Assembly (NCBI GenBank): GCA_012519745.1
Contig: JAAYPO010000116.1
Coordinates: 1 to 36,596, forward strand
Length of the DNA stretch: 36,596 bases
Reading direction: 5' to 3'
Source: Clostridiaceae bacterium
GTDB lineage: Bacteria > Bacillota > Clostridia > Acetivibrionales > DTU013
Below the pieces are notes generated by a model. The model had not been told where the DNA came from and did no database searches. It was given only the letters and a program-made list of their open reading frames with translations. Positions 23,980 through 31,799 of this stretch are shown here, piece by piece (position 1 is the first letter of the stretch; each line of letters starts with the position of its first letter). A program made the translations under genes and the position numbers.

Positions 23980-24007
23980 GGCGGGGTAATATTACCCCGC
24001 CTTTTTT
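23980..24007 (+). terminator. Intrinsic terminator after the zinc-ribbon gene
   Basis: A perfect 22-bp palindrome, GGCGGGGTAAT paired with ATTACCCCGCC (23980-24001), is followed by TTTTTT. The minus-strand gene cphA ends just beyond at 24014; in that direction the hairpin lacks a good U-run. Confidence 0.85.
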
Positions 24008-24013
24008 ACTGTT

Positions 24014-26695
24014 TTACCAGCCTGAGGCAGAATTCGATATACGGGATGAAGCTCTATCCTCAACAGGCGGCTTCTTTTCAATGGATCTTTGCTCCAGCGC
24101 TTTGCGGCACCTTTCGATCACCTCGACAGCCGGCTCGAATTCCTCATAGAACATTATTATCATTTCACCTGGTATTGCCTCCATGATCGCAGTCTCCAAG
24201 GCCTTTGTCTCCTGATATATCACCCTTGTCATTTTCTTGTTTATTCCCTCTGATATTACGGCGTTGTACAGCAGATCGGCCACCTTTCCCACATCCCTGC
24301 CTCTCGGGTCCCTGTCTTCCTTTATATAGATCTTTGAGAATGACCGCCCGCAAAGCCTGCCTACTTCGTTGATGCTCTCATCCCTTCTGTCTCCGGGCAT
24401 TCCGATGATACCGGTATACATGGATGCATTGAGGCCCTGCATCATTTCTATGGCAGCACCATATCCTGCAATATTATGTCCATAATCAAGCATGACAGAA
24501 AAACCGTCCATCTCAAAAATGTTGAATCTACCGGGGTTGGTCGAGGTATCGGGTCTGAATCCCGATATTCCTTCCCTTATCTTTGCAGGCGGTATATCCA
24601 GCGCATATAGTGATGAAACTGCCGCTAGTGTGTTTTCAACATTGCATGCGGCTTTACCTCCGAAAGTGATTGGTATATCTGCTATGTGTGCAATAAAAAT
24701 TTCATTGCCGCCTGTTGATACATATACTGCGCCGTCCTTGACATATACTGCCTTGTTTCCTTCCTTTATTGCTCTTTGCAGAAGCAGATTGTCATACTTC
24801 GATGCAAACAGCATGGGTTTGCAGTTGATCCTTTTCATGATCATAGGAGTCATCTTGTCATCTGCATTTAGTACTGCTGTGCCATTTGGCTTGACAGCCT
24901 CTGCTACAAGTGACTTTACCTTTGCCAGGTCCTCGAGGGTGTTCACTCCATCTATACCAAGGTGATCGTCACTTATGTTGATTATCACTCCGACATCAGC
25001 CAGGTCGTACCCAAGCCCTCGCCTAATGATTCCTCCCCGTGCCGTTTCAAGCACAGCTGCCTCTACTCTTGTATCCTTTAGTACCCTTGCAGCGCTTAGA
25101 ACTCCTGTATTGTCTCCTTTGAGGATACATTCCCCTCCGATATAGATGCCGCTGGTACTTGTCATTCCTACTACCGTGCCATCAAGTGACAGTACGTGCG
25201 CTATCATTCTTGCTACTGTGGTCTTGCCGTTTGTACCGGTAATGGATACGATGGGTATGCCGGAGGGTTCTCCCTGCGGATAAAGGTAATCCAATATATC
25301 CCCTGCCACATTTCTGGACATTCCCTCTGTCGGATATATATGCATTCTCAGGCCGGGTGCCGCATTCACTTCTATTACTGCTCCATTCTCTTCATCCAGC
25401 GGCTTTGATATGTCCTTGCAGGTAATATCTATACCTGCGATGTCAAGCTCCATCAGCTGGGCAGCTTTTACCGCGAGTTCGGCATTATACGGATGGACCT
25501 CGTCGGTGCAGTCCCTTGCAGTACCACCTGTACTTAGGTTTCCATTGTAGCGAAGCACCACCTTTTCTCCAGGTGCGGGTATACTGTTTTCGCTATATCC
25601 GCATTTAGCCAGCACTTGCCTTGACATGTCATCTATCTTGATTATCGTGAGTGGTTTCTCATGGTCTGCACCTCTTAATGGGTTGAGGTTTTCGATTTCA
25701 ACCAGCTGCCTGATGGTATTGATACCGTCACCTATCACAAAGGGTGCTCTTCGTTCTGCCGCAGCAATCATTTTGCCGCCTGCCGCAAGAAGCCTGTAGT
25801 CCTTTCCGGGTATGTGCCTTTCGACTAATACTGCATGGCTGTATCCGGAAGCGGTTTCAAATGCGTTTTCAAGCTCTTTCATATCGGTGATATTTGTGAA
25901 AACTCCCTTGCCCTGATTGGCATCAAAGGGCTTTACAACGACAGGCCAGCCGATGGCTGCTGCCGCCACGGCAGCTGATCTGAGAGTGTAGGCGATATCT
26001 CCTCTGGGGACAGGGATCCCGGCCCCGGACAGCATCTGCTTTGTCAGATGCTTGTTGCCCGCTATGTCTACAGCCACGCAGCCGCTCCTGTCAGACAGGG
26101 ATGCTTCCAGATATCTGGTGTATTTACCGTTGCCCAATTGGAGCACGCTGGAATGCTCAAGACAGGTCACAGGGATATTTCTCCTGATTGCTTCCCTATA
26201 GATCGCTCCGGTAGAAGTGCCCAGATCGGATTCTGCAGCCATTCTTCTCAGATATCCGCAAATAGCGTCGATATCAGGCATTTCACCGGACACCAGCAGG
26301 TTGATGATTTCAACGGCTGCCAGCAGACACTCTATGGCAAACTTTTCATTCCTAAACTCAAAGACCAGATAATAAATTGCAGGATCATCAGTAGCTCTGC
26401 TCTTCCCATAGTTCACATCATGTCCCATAAGCCCCTGCAGCTCAAGGGTCATATGCTCGGTCACATGGGCCAGGTAGGTCCCTTCCCTGAGCCTGTCTGC
26501 AAAGCCTCCTTCGTATCCCAGCGAGCAGACATGGGTCTTGAGGCCCGGCATTATTTTCAGCAGCCGTTCATTGAAGCCTTCTATTTGTTTTGTTGGTATA
26601 TCATACAAATTTCCCAGATCTACAACAGCCTTTATAACAGGTTTATGACTATGGATATTCCTGCCTTTATATGGCTGTATACTTATTATATCCAC
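24014..26695 (-). CDS. cphA: Cyanophycin synthetase
   Basis: CphA polymerises Asp into a backbone and adds Arg to each side chain, using ATP, to give cyanophycin, an insoluble nitrogen store. The 893-aa length is usual. An N-terminal domain (about 1-160) is followed by an ATP-grasp module (about 165-475, with WPVVVKPFDANQGKGV near 250-265 and AVIEVNAAPGLRMH near 439-452). A Mur-ligase-like module follows (about 480-880), with the P-loop TGTNGKTT at 486-493 and LDYGHN. Both ATP sites look intact, as in CphA1-type enzymes that start from free amino acids, not CphA2. The start is GTG 26695 with AGGAGG at 7 bases. It is 16 bases after cphB, the last gene of the iadA-cphB-cphA operon. The C-terminal 25 residues are low-complexity. 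Confidence 0.95.
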   Translation of the reverse strand: MDIISIQPYKGRNIHSHKPVIKAVVDLGNLYDIPTKQIEGFNERLLKIMPGLKTHVCSLGYEGGFADRLREGTYLAHVTEHMTLELQGLMGHDVNYGKSRATDDPAIYYLVFEFRNEKFAIECLLAAVEIINLLVSGEMPDIDAICGYLRRMAAESDLGTSTGAIYREAIRRNIPVTCLEHSSVLQLGNGKYTRYLEASLSDRSGCVAVDIAGNKHLTKQMLSGAGIPVPRGDIAYTLRSAAVAAAAIGWPVVVKPFDANQGKGVFTNITDMKELENAFETASGYSHAVLVERHIPGKDYRLLAAGGKMIAAAERRAPFVIGDGINTIRQLVEIENLNPLRGADHEKPLTIIKIDDMSRQVLAKCGYSENSIPAPGEKVVLRYNGNLSTGGTARDCTDEVHPYNAELAVKAAQLMELDIAGIDITCKDISKPLDEENGAVIEVNAAPGLRMHIYPTEGMSRNVAGDILDYLYPQGEPSGIPIVSITGTNGKTTVARMIAHVLSLDGTVVGMTSTSGIYIGGECILKGDNTGVLSAARVLKDTRVEAAVLETARGGIIRRGLGYDLADVGVIINISDDHLGIDGVNTLEDLAKVKSLVAEAVKPNGTAVLNADDKMTPMIMKRINCKPMLFASKYDNLLLQRAIKEGNKAVYVKDGAVYVSTGGNEIFIAHIADIPITFGGKAACNVENTLAAVSSLYALDIPPAKIREGISGFRPDTSTNPGRFNIFEMDGFSVMLDYGHNIAGYGAAIEMMQGLNASMYTGIIGMPGDRRDESINEVGRLCGRSFSKIYIKEDRDPRGRDVGKVADLLYNAVISEGINKKMTRVIYQETKALETAIMEAIPGEMIIMFYEEFEPAVEVIERCRKALEQRSIEKKPPVEDRASSRISNSASGW

Positions 26696-26704
26696 GAATT
26701 TTCC

Positions 26705-26745
26705 TCCTAGTTCAAAGAGGACTGCTTCCTGTACAGAAGCGTCCC
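26705..26745. repeat. Short GGGGAC-type hairpin at the cphB 3' end
   Basis: AGGAC-T-GCTTC and GAAGCGTCCCCT pair around CTGTACA across the last codons of cphB. The core GGGGACGCTTCTGT (minus strand) resembles the repeats at 8232, 16391 and 36467. It precedes the cphA ribosome-binding site and may affect the ratio of the two products. Confidence 0.45.
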
Positions 26746-27551
26746 CTAACCTTTATTACCTTCCGTTCCGCCAGGTCATAACCGTACCCGGCAGGCAGGA
26801 CATGCAGTACGACATTGGAAATGGCCAGGTTCTCATCCGGTTTCAGCTCGGAAACATTGGAGTTTTTGATATTCCTGCCGTCCACAACTGTCACTGAGTT
26901 GCTTCCCAACACTTCAAAATGATCATCGGGAAATACCCTGACTGCGGTATCCTCATCAATGCCAATGCCAAGGATCGATGGATTCTCAGCCACACCGCAC
27001 AGCAGCCTGCCTATCCTTCCTCTCTGATGGAAATGCTGGTCGATGAGGGCCCTTTCCAGCAGACCAAGTCCCGGGGCCATTTTCAGCGTGCATTTCCTTG
27101 CCGCATCATTGTTGTTGCCGTCAACGATCATCGTCCTGCTCATTGCTGATGCTCCTGCACTTGTACCTGCGATAACGGCACCTGATTTGTAAGCGCCATG
27201 CAGTGCATCATATACCTTGGTACCGCCAAGTATGCTGGTTATCCTGAGCTGGTCCCCACCGGTGAAAAAAATGCCTGTGGAGGCCGATATTAGTCCTGCG
27301 TTCATCTCATGATCCGCATCATCCCGCGAATTGATGTCCAAAAAGGTGGTCTCCTGTGCTCCCATGCCAACAAAAAGCGATTTGTACTGATTTCCCGCTT
27401 CAGCCGCATTTTCGGTGGCAGTAGTGATTATTATTATTTTTGCTTTGGAAGCACCTGATAGATTAACAAATGATTTGAGAATAAGACACTCTCCGGCCTT
27501 ATCCTCGGCTCCGCCGATTATTATCAAATTGCCAGTATTCATTGCACTCAC
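26712..27551 (-). CDS. cphB: Cyanophycinase (peptidase family S51)
   Basis: CphB hydrolyses cyanophycin to beta-Asp-Arg dipeptides. The 279-aa product has the S51 signatures: LIIIGGAEDK at about 9-18, FFTGGDQ at 95-101, and the nucleophile S131 in AGTSAGAS. DQHFHQRGRIGRLL near 171-184 and GIGIDEDTAV near 200-209 complete the core. There is no signal peptide, so it acts on cytoplasmic granules. Start codons GTG 27551 and ATG 27542 are both possible; neither has ideal spacing to GGGGGAG. The C-terminal GRFCTGSSPL is encoded by a short hairpin repeat (GGGGACGCTTCTGT type) also seen elsewhere in the window, and is likely an acquired tail. Confidence 0.95.
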   Translation of the reverse strand: MSAMNTGNLIIIGGAEDKAGECLILKSFVNLSGASKAKIIIITTATENAAEAGNQYKSLFVGMGAQETTFLDINSRDDADHEMNAGLISASTGIFFTGGDQLRITSILGGTKVYDALHGAYKSGAVIAGTSAGASAMSRTMIVDGNNNDAARKCTLKMAPGLGLLERALIDQHFHQRGRIGRLLCGVAENPSILGIGIDEDTAVRVFPDDHFEVLGSNSVTVVDGRNIKNSNVSELKPDENLAISNVVLHVLPAGYGYDLAERKVIKVRGRFCTGSSPL

Positions 27552-27626
27552 CGTCTCCCCCTGCCCGCGTCAGCTTGTCACAGCCGGCGCAGCCTGCATG
27601 GAACTGCTGCAGAGCTTCGTTCAAAA

Positions 27627-27902
27627 TTAAACGCCGACAGCGTTTTTCAGATAATCATAGATCATACCGTTTAGCATTAGACCAGCAGCCATCAGCAGAA
27701 TGCTTGCAGCAACCAGAATCATCCCGGCCCGGCCTCCTCTATGGCTGAGCCGTATACCCAGAATGATTGCCAAAGATCCAAAGATGAATGGGTATCCTGC
27801 CAGAGATGCTGCAGCTGCCAGCCAGCCCGCAACGGTACACAATATAGTCCCCGCGCACTGGGCAGCTCTGCTTGGATTGCTTGTTTGGTCCACTTTATCC
27901 AT
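27627..27902 (-). CDS. Small membrane protein in the cyanophycin operon
   Basis: A 91-aa protein with a short charged N-terminus and about three hydrophobic segments (roughly residues 17-36, 38-50 and 58-79), including a GYPFIFGSLAIILGIRLSHR stretch. The pattern resembles small DUF4190-like membrane proteins, but I cannot assign a family. The start at ATG 27902 has GAGGTGAT upstream. It lies between iadA and cphB on the same strand with gaps of 73 and 75 bases, so it is probably transcribed with them. A link to cyanophycin granules is inference from position only. Confidence 0.75.
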   Translation of the reverse strand: MDKVDQTSNPSRAAQCAGTILCTVAGWLAAAASLAGYPFIFGSLAIILGIRLSHRGGRAGMILVAASILLMAAGLMLNGMIYDYLKNAVGV

Positions 27903-27975
27903 TCTATCACCTCAGTATTTATTCTTTAAAACAAGAGTATGGTATATGCATACCAATGTGTGTAAATTTATGTCG

Positions 27976-29112
27976 TTAATTAGGAATACTGATTACATTT
28001 CCGCCTTCCAGAAGTATATTCCCTCTGGAAATCAGCATTTCGGGCATTAGTGAAGCTTTTCCAACCATCAGGATATCAGCATCGCTTCCGACTGCTATCC
28101 TGCCTTTTGCAGGGTACAGCTTCAGGACCCTTGCCACATTTTCAGTGACTGTTTTCAGTACCTGGGGCAGCGGGAGTCCGTTATCCATGACAGCCGTCCT
28201 AAAATCATTGAAGAGCGCCATTACACTCCCTACCTCGGTTTGAGAATCACCCGCGCCGCTTCCGTTGCCGTCAGAGGATACTGTGACATTTTCAAGGCCT
28301 GTCCCCATATTTATCAGCCGGCTCAGGCACTCCGGCACACTTATGCCGTCATCTGTGTTTTCTCCTGCGGTCAGATCGATGCTTCCTCCGTTGCTGTGAT
28401 ACTGTAATGCCTGCTCAAACAGGTTCTTGTTCCGGTTCAGATGGGTCGGGACAAACATTGAGACCGGAAAATCCGTTGCCTCCAGCAGGTCCACCAGCGG
28501 CTGGAGACCTGATTTTCCGTCACCCACATGCAGATGGACGACACCGGCCTTTCTTCCGAGCATGCCGCCGGTAACTGCCTCATGTGCCAGTTTCGCCAGC
28601 TCATCCCGGGTGGGGTAAGAGGATCTGAAATCAGAGATGGCTATTTCACCTGCTCCGATAACTTTGTCTATGATGGCTATGTCGGTGAGCACCCTGCCTG
28701 TGATCGTGACCGGCGGCACTCCATAGTTCCCTGTATAGGTGTATGCAGTCAGACCGTCCGCGTCAAGGGAACGTGCTTTCATCAGAAGCCCCTGCATGCT
28801 TTTTCCGACTCCGTCATCTCCCAGGATCCCCACCACAGTAGTTATTCCCGCTTTTATCAGCTCGGCGGCATCCAGAGGACCTATTATGCTTTTGGGGCCC
28901 TGCTCACCTCCGCCGCCGGTGATGTGCACATGCTGGTCAATGAAGCCGGGAAATGCAAACATATCACTGCAGTCCCTTATTTCAGCCTGCAGGGACATTG
29001 ATGTATCTATGCTCTCAGATATTTGTGCGATCTTGTCGAACGCTATTAGGATATCCTGTTTTCCTGCATATTCCGGTGTGTACAGTTCAACATTTTTCAA
29101 TAGTTTGAACAT
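27976..29112 (-). CDS. iadA: Isoaspartyl dipeptidase
   Basis: IadA hydrolyses beta-aspartyl dipeptides, and beside cphB its expected substrate is beta-Asp-Arg, released as Asp and Arg. The 378-aa amidohydrolase has HVHITGGGGE at residues 61-70 (H61, H63 metal ligands), PVTITGR near 134-140, VVHLHVGD near 193-200, PTHLNRN near 221-227 and SSDGNGSG with the catalytic Asp near 279-286. The position of the carbamylated lysine of the E. coli enzyme reads Glu (E155 in VIGAGEIAISD); a Glu bridging ligand is plausible. The ATG follows GGGGAG at 8 bases. It is the first gene of the operon and has its own promoter. Confidence 0.93.
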   Translation of the reverse strand: MFKLLKNVELYTPEYAGKQDILIAFDKIAQISESIDTSMSLQAEIRDCSDMFAFPGFIDQHVHITGGGGEQGPKSIIGPLDAAELIKAGITTVVGILGDDGVGKSMQGLLMKARSLDADGLTAYTYTGNYGVPPVTITGRVLTDIAIIDKVIGAGEIAISDFRSSYPTRDELAKLAHEAVTGGMLGRKAGVVHLHVGDGKSGLQPLVDLLEATDFPVSMFVPTHLNRNKNLFEQALQYHSNGGSIDLTAGENTDDGISVPECLSRLINMGTGLENVTVSSDGNGSGAGDSQTEVGSVMALFNDFRTAVMDNGLPLPQVLKTVTENVARVLKLYPAKGRIAVGSDADILMVGKASLMPEMLISRGNILLEGGNVISIPN

Positions 29113-29208
29113 GATATTTTCTCCCCAGCCGGGGTTTTCCCATTATTTTTTTGCATCCCTGCACATGTTTGCTTCTGCGATATACTATTTTGTACCTTTG
29201 GACCGGCC

Positions 29209-29237
29209 TGTATACATACACTTTTTTGACTGATCAA
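29209..29237 (-). promoter_or_regulatory. Promoter of the iadA-cphB-cphA operon
   Basis: Minus strand TTGATC (29232-29237), 17-bp spacer, TATACA (29209-29214). The -10 lies within the self-complementary octamer TGTATACA (29209-29216). The leader is about 95 bases. Confidence 0.55.
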
Positions 29238-29321
29238 TAATTGTAAATGTTAAATTTGTGTTAAATTTTTAATGTTATGACATTATAATATTATTTATTA
29301 ACATTAATCCCATTATTTGAT
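29238..29321. promoter_or_regulatory. AT-rich candidate operator region between the two divergent promoters
   Basis: Two direct copies of TGTTAAATTT (29248-29257 and 29259-29268) have an 11-bp period, about one helical turn. AATGT and ACATT (29271-29284) form an inverted repeat with a 4-base spacer. The Gram-positive SOS box GAACNNNNGTTC is absent. This is the natural place for a regulator of both transcripts, but no operator is proven. Confidence 0.35.
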
Positions 29322-29350
29322 TTGATTATTTAACTTAATTCTGCTAAACT
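29322..29350 (+). promoter_or_regulatory. Promoter of the LexA-like gene
   Basis: TTGATT (29322-29327), 17-bp spacer, TAAACT (29345-29350), about 40 bases before the TTG start at 29393. The -10 is imperfect. Confidence 0.45.
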
Positions 29351-29392
29351 AAACTGTATTATGTAAAGCAAAATATACGAAGGGTGATAAAA

Positions 29393-30028
29393 TTGATAGC
29401 CAACTACAGCACTTTGACAGCAAAACAAAAAAAGGTCTATTCGGTAATCGAAAGTTACATCAAGACCAATGGTATACCCCCGACAGTTCGTGAAATCGGA
29501 GAACTGGTAGGCGAAAAAACTCCAGGGGCAGTGCAGGGTATACTTAACCGGCTGGAGCAGAAAGGCGTGATCAAAAGACAGCTTGGCGCTGCAAGGTCCA
29601 TTCAGCTTGTGTCACAGGATGACCAGATGTACAGCAAGCCGGTATTCATCCCCAAGATCAAGAAGATTTCCAAAAGGAATCTGGATGATCTTACAAGTAT
29701 CTATAATATAGAAAGATATGCGCCATTCGCCCCTGAGGTCCTCGACGGCAACGGAAGCTTTTTCGTGATAGACTCTCCCACCGATGGGCTTGAGGAAAGC
29801 GGCTTCACCGCAGATGATACGATCCTGGTCAACACATCTGCAGAGCCCACAGATGGAGATATAGTACTGATATTTTATGAAACACGGGCTCTGCTCAGAA
29901 GGTATTATGCCGGGGAAAACGGGACACTTTCCCTTAAAGCAGATTCAAGCATACTCGACAAGGAGATCTTCGAACCAGACGAAGTAAGGATAATCGGCAG
30001 GGTCGAAGGAAGATATTCAAAATTCTAA
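29393..30028 (+). CDS. LexA-family repressor lacking the autocleavage residues
   Basis: A 211-aa protein with a LexA N-terminal winged HTH (about 5-72: LTAKQKKVYSVIESYI, PPTVREIGELVG, RLEQKGVIKR) and a C-terminal S24-like domain (about 85-211). Aligned by eye to B. subtilis LexA, the cleavable Ala-Gly falls on K94-R95, the nucleophile of GDSM falls on G132 (TDGL) and the general-base Lys of TVKRFY falls on R169 (LLRRYY). The fold-defining segments DGDIVL and IIGRVEGRY are kept. RecA-stimulated self-cleavage is therefore not expected. The start is TTG 29393 after AAGGGTGAT; GTG at 29384 is alternative. It is divergent from the iadA-cphBA operon and ends in a strong terminator, so it stands alone. 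It is a probable dedicated regulator, not the SOS repressor. Confidence 0.88.
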   Translation: MIANYSTLTAKQKKVYSVIESYIKTNGIPPTVREIGELVGEKTPGAVQGILNRLEQKGVIKRQLGAARSIQLVSQDDQMYSKPVFIPKIKKISKRNLDDLTSIYNIERYAPFAPEVLDGNGSFFVIDSPTDGLEESGFTADDTILVNTSAEPTDGDIVLIFYETRALLRRYYAGENGTLSLKADSSILDKEIFEPDEVRIIGRVEGRYSKF

Positions 30029-30031
30029 ATC

Positions 30032-30064
30032 AAAGGGACTGAGGTCCAGCCTCAGTCCCTTTTT
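30032..30064 (+). terminator. Terminator of the LexA-like gene
   Basis: AAAGGGACTGAGG (30032-30044) pairs perfectly with CCTCAGTCCCTTT (30050-30062) around a 5-base loop, with TTTTT at the end. Confidence 0.9.
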
Positions 30065-30072
30065 GATGCATA

Positions 30073-30102
30073 AAAAATCCGGCTCATGGGAGCCGGATTT
30101 TT
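30073..30102 (-). terminator. Bidirectional terminator, mainly for the peptide-binding protein gene
   Basis: AAAAATCCGGCTC (30073-30085) and GAGCCGGATTTTT (30090-30102) pair perfectly around a 4-base loop. U-runs are present on both strands. It lies 9 bases past the oppA-type stop. Confidence 0.9.
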
Positions 30103-30110
30103 ATTGTGTA

Positions 30111-31715
30111 TTACTTGCTTTCAGTCGGTACTGTAGCGTACATGAAGTACTTGTATCCCAGAGGTGATGAGTAGAAGCCTTCTATCTTCTGGTTGAGCAG
30201 GTACAGATCCACATAGTAGTAGATCGGTGCAAGCATGCTCTCTGCGAAAATGATGTCCTCTGCTTCATGCATCAGCTTGTAACGCTCTGCAGTGTCAGTG
30301 GAAGACTTAACCTTCTTGATGATCTCATCATACTGGGCATTGCTCCACTGAGCGTCGTTGTTGCCGCTGCCGGTGATCCACATATCGAGGAAGGATATTG
30401 GATCATTGTAGTCTCCGAGCCAGCCGTTACGTGCGATATAGTATTCGCCGTTCTTACGGGTGTTGAGGAAGGTGCCCCACTCCTGGGAAACCAGCGTAAC
30501 ATTGACACCGATCTTCTTCCACATATCCTGGAGAGCTTCACCTATCTGCTGATGTCCTGTGCTTTCATTGTAAAGGTATTCCATAGTCGGGATTCCCTGT
30601 CCATCCGGGTAACCTGCTTCAGCAAGAAGCTTCTTTGCTTCTGCGAGGTTGGCCTCATATGCTGCCTTGGAAGGATCGTAATAATCTCCGCCCACTTCAC
30701 GGAATTCCTTGGTCGGGTCTGCATCAGACAGCCCTGTCGGAACAAATGCGCCTGCAGGCTGCTGTCCGGACTGACCTATGTTGACGCATATGAAATCGCG
30801 GTCGATTGCAAGGGTCAATGCCTTACGGACCTTGGGATCATTAAGGGGAGCCTTCTGTGTATTGAAGGAAACATAATATGTTCCCAGCTGTCCCTGAAGG
30901 TTGAATTCAGGTCTGTTTCTCCATGCCTCTATTTCGTCGTTGGGCATATTGTCTGCAAAGAGGATCTCTTCCTTCTGGAAGGCATTGCGTATAGCATTGT
31001 CATCTTCCATCAGAACGAACTTTATCTTCTCAGATCCAAGGTTTTTATAATCCCAGTAATTCTTGTTCTTTTCATAGATCATGTGAGATCCCGGTACCCA
31101 TTCGGTCATTTTGTAAGCACCGTTTCCTATATAAGTCTTGGGATCCACTGCCCATGATTCATCGTGTGCTTCGATGATATCCTGACGTACAGGTGAATAT
31201 GTGGGGAATGCGCAAAGCTCCAGGAAATATGGAACCGCATTCTTCAGCTTGACTACAAAGGTTTTGTCGTCAGGTGCACTGATATTGAGGTTGCCATCTT
31301 CATAGCCTTCGATTACTTCGAACATGTACTCGTAGTCGGCAGCTGTGTCCGGAGAAATGGCACGGTTCCATGAATACACAAAGTCACTTGCCTTGAGTGC
31401 TTTGCCGTCGCTCCATTTCAGACCGTCGCGGAGGTGGAAGGTGTAAGTTGTTCCATCTTCACTGATATCATAACTCTTTGCCTGACCGGGAACAGGTACA
31501 CCGTTCTTGTCAAGTGTCATTAGACCTTCAAATCCGTGGACTATCAGTGTTGCTCCATCAACAGCGGAGTTCAGAGCAGGATCGATCGTATCCGGATCAG
31601 GTCCTACACAAACTGTCAGAACATCTGCTTTTCCTGAGCCTCCTCCGGCGCAGGCAGTGAAAAGCATACTGAATACCAGTACTAATGAGATCAGAAGTGC
31701 TGCTTTTCTTTTCAT
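30111..31715 (-). CDS. oppA: Oligopeptide ABC transporter substrate-binding lipoprotein (OppA/DppE-like)
   Basis: A 534-aa SBP_bac_5 family lipoprotein. The signal peptide (MKRKAALLISLVLVFSMLFT) ends at a lipobox with Cys near residue 22 (FTAC), followed by a Gly-rich linker. Family segments are TVCVGPDPDTIDPALNSAVD (about 34-53), YTFHLRDGLKWSDG, DFVYSWNRA, RKALTLAIDRDFI, PTGLSDADP and a C-terminal WLGDYNDPISFLDMW. The order fits Gram-positive OppA and DppE. The start at ATG 31715 has AGGAGG at 7 bases. No permease or ATPase gene is near and both sides are closed by terminator or promoter, so it is an orphan that must use components encoded elsewhere. Peptide specificity is unknown. Confidence 0.94.
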   Translation of the reverse strand: MKRKAALLISLVLVFSMLFTACAGGGSGKADVLTVCVGPDPDTIDPALNSAVDGATLIVHGFEGLMTLDKNGVPVPGQAKSYDISEDGTTYTFHLRDGLKWSDGKALKASDFVYSWNRAISPDTAADYEYMFEVIEGYEDGNLNISAPDDKTFVVKLKNAVPYFLELCAFPTYSPVRQDIIEAHDESWAVDPKTYIGNGAYKMTEWVPGSHMIYEKNKNYWDYKNLGSEKIKFVLMEDDNAIRNAFQKEEILFADNMPNDEIEAWRNRPEFNLQGQLGTYYVSFNTQKAPLNDPKVRKALTLAIDRDFICVNIGQSGQQPAGAFVPTGLSDADPTKEFREVGGDYYDPSKAAYEANLAEAKKLLAEAGYPDGQGIPTMEYLYNESTGHQQIGEALQDMWKKIGVNVTLVSQEWGTFLNTRKNGEYYIARNGWLGDYNDPISFLDMWITGSGNNDAQWSNAQYDEIIKKVKSSTDTAERYKLMHEAEDIIFAESMLAPIYYYVDLYLLNQKIEGFYSSPLGYKYFMYATVPTESK

Positions 31716-31770
31716 ATAGATTCCTCCTATATAAAAATACAACACTTGGTTCATCTGATCGATAGTTAAC

Positions 31771-31799
31771 ATAATACAATAATGTCCTATAGAAATCAA
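31771..31799 (-). promoter_or_regulatory. Sigma-A promoter for the peptide-binding protein gene
   Basis: Minus strand TTGATT (31794-31799), 17-bp spacer, TATTAT (31771-31776). The leader is about 50 bases and simple, so the structured element further upstream is not part of this transcript if this promoter is used. Confidence 0.65.

Noticed and set aside
29384-29392. GTG at 29384 as the start of the LexA-like gene
   Set aside because: It lies within the AAGGGTGAT ribosome-binding sequence; TTG at 29393 is better spaced.
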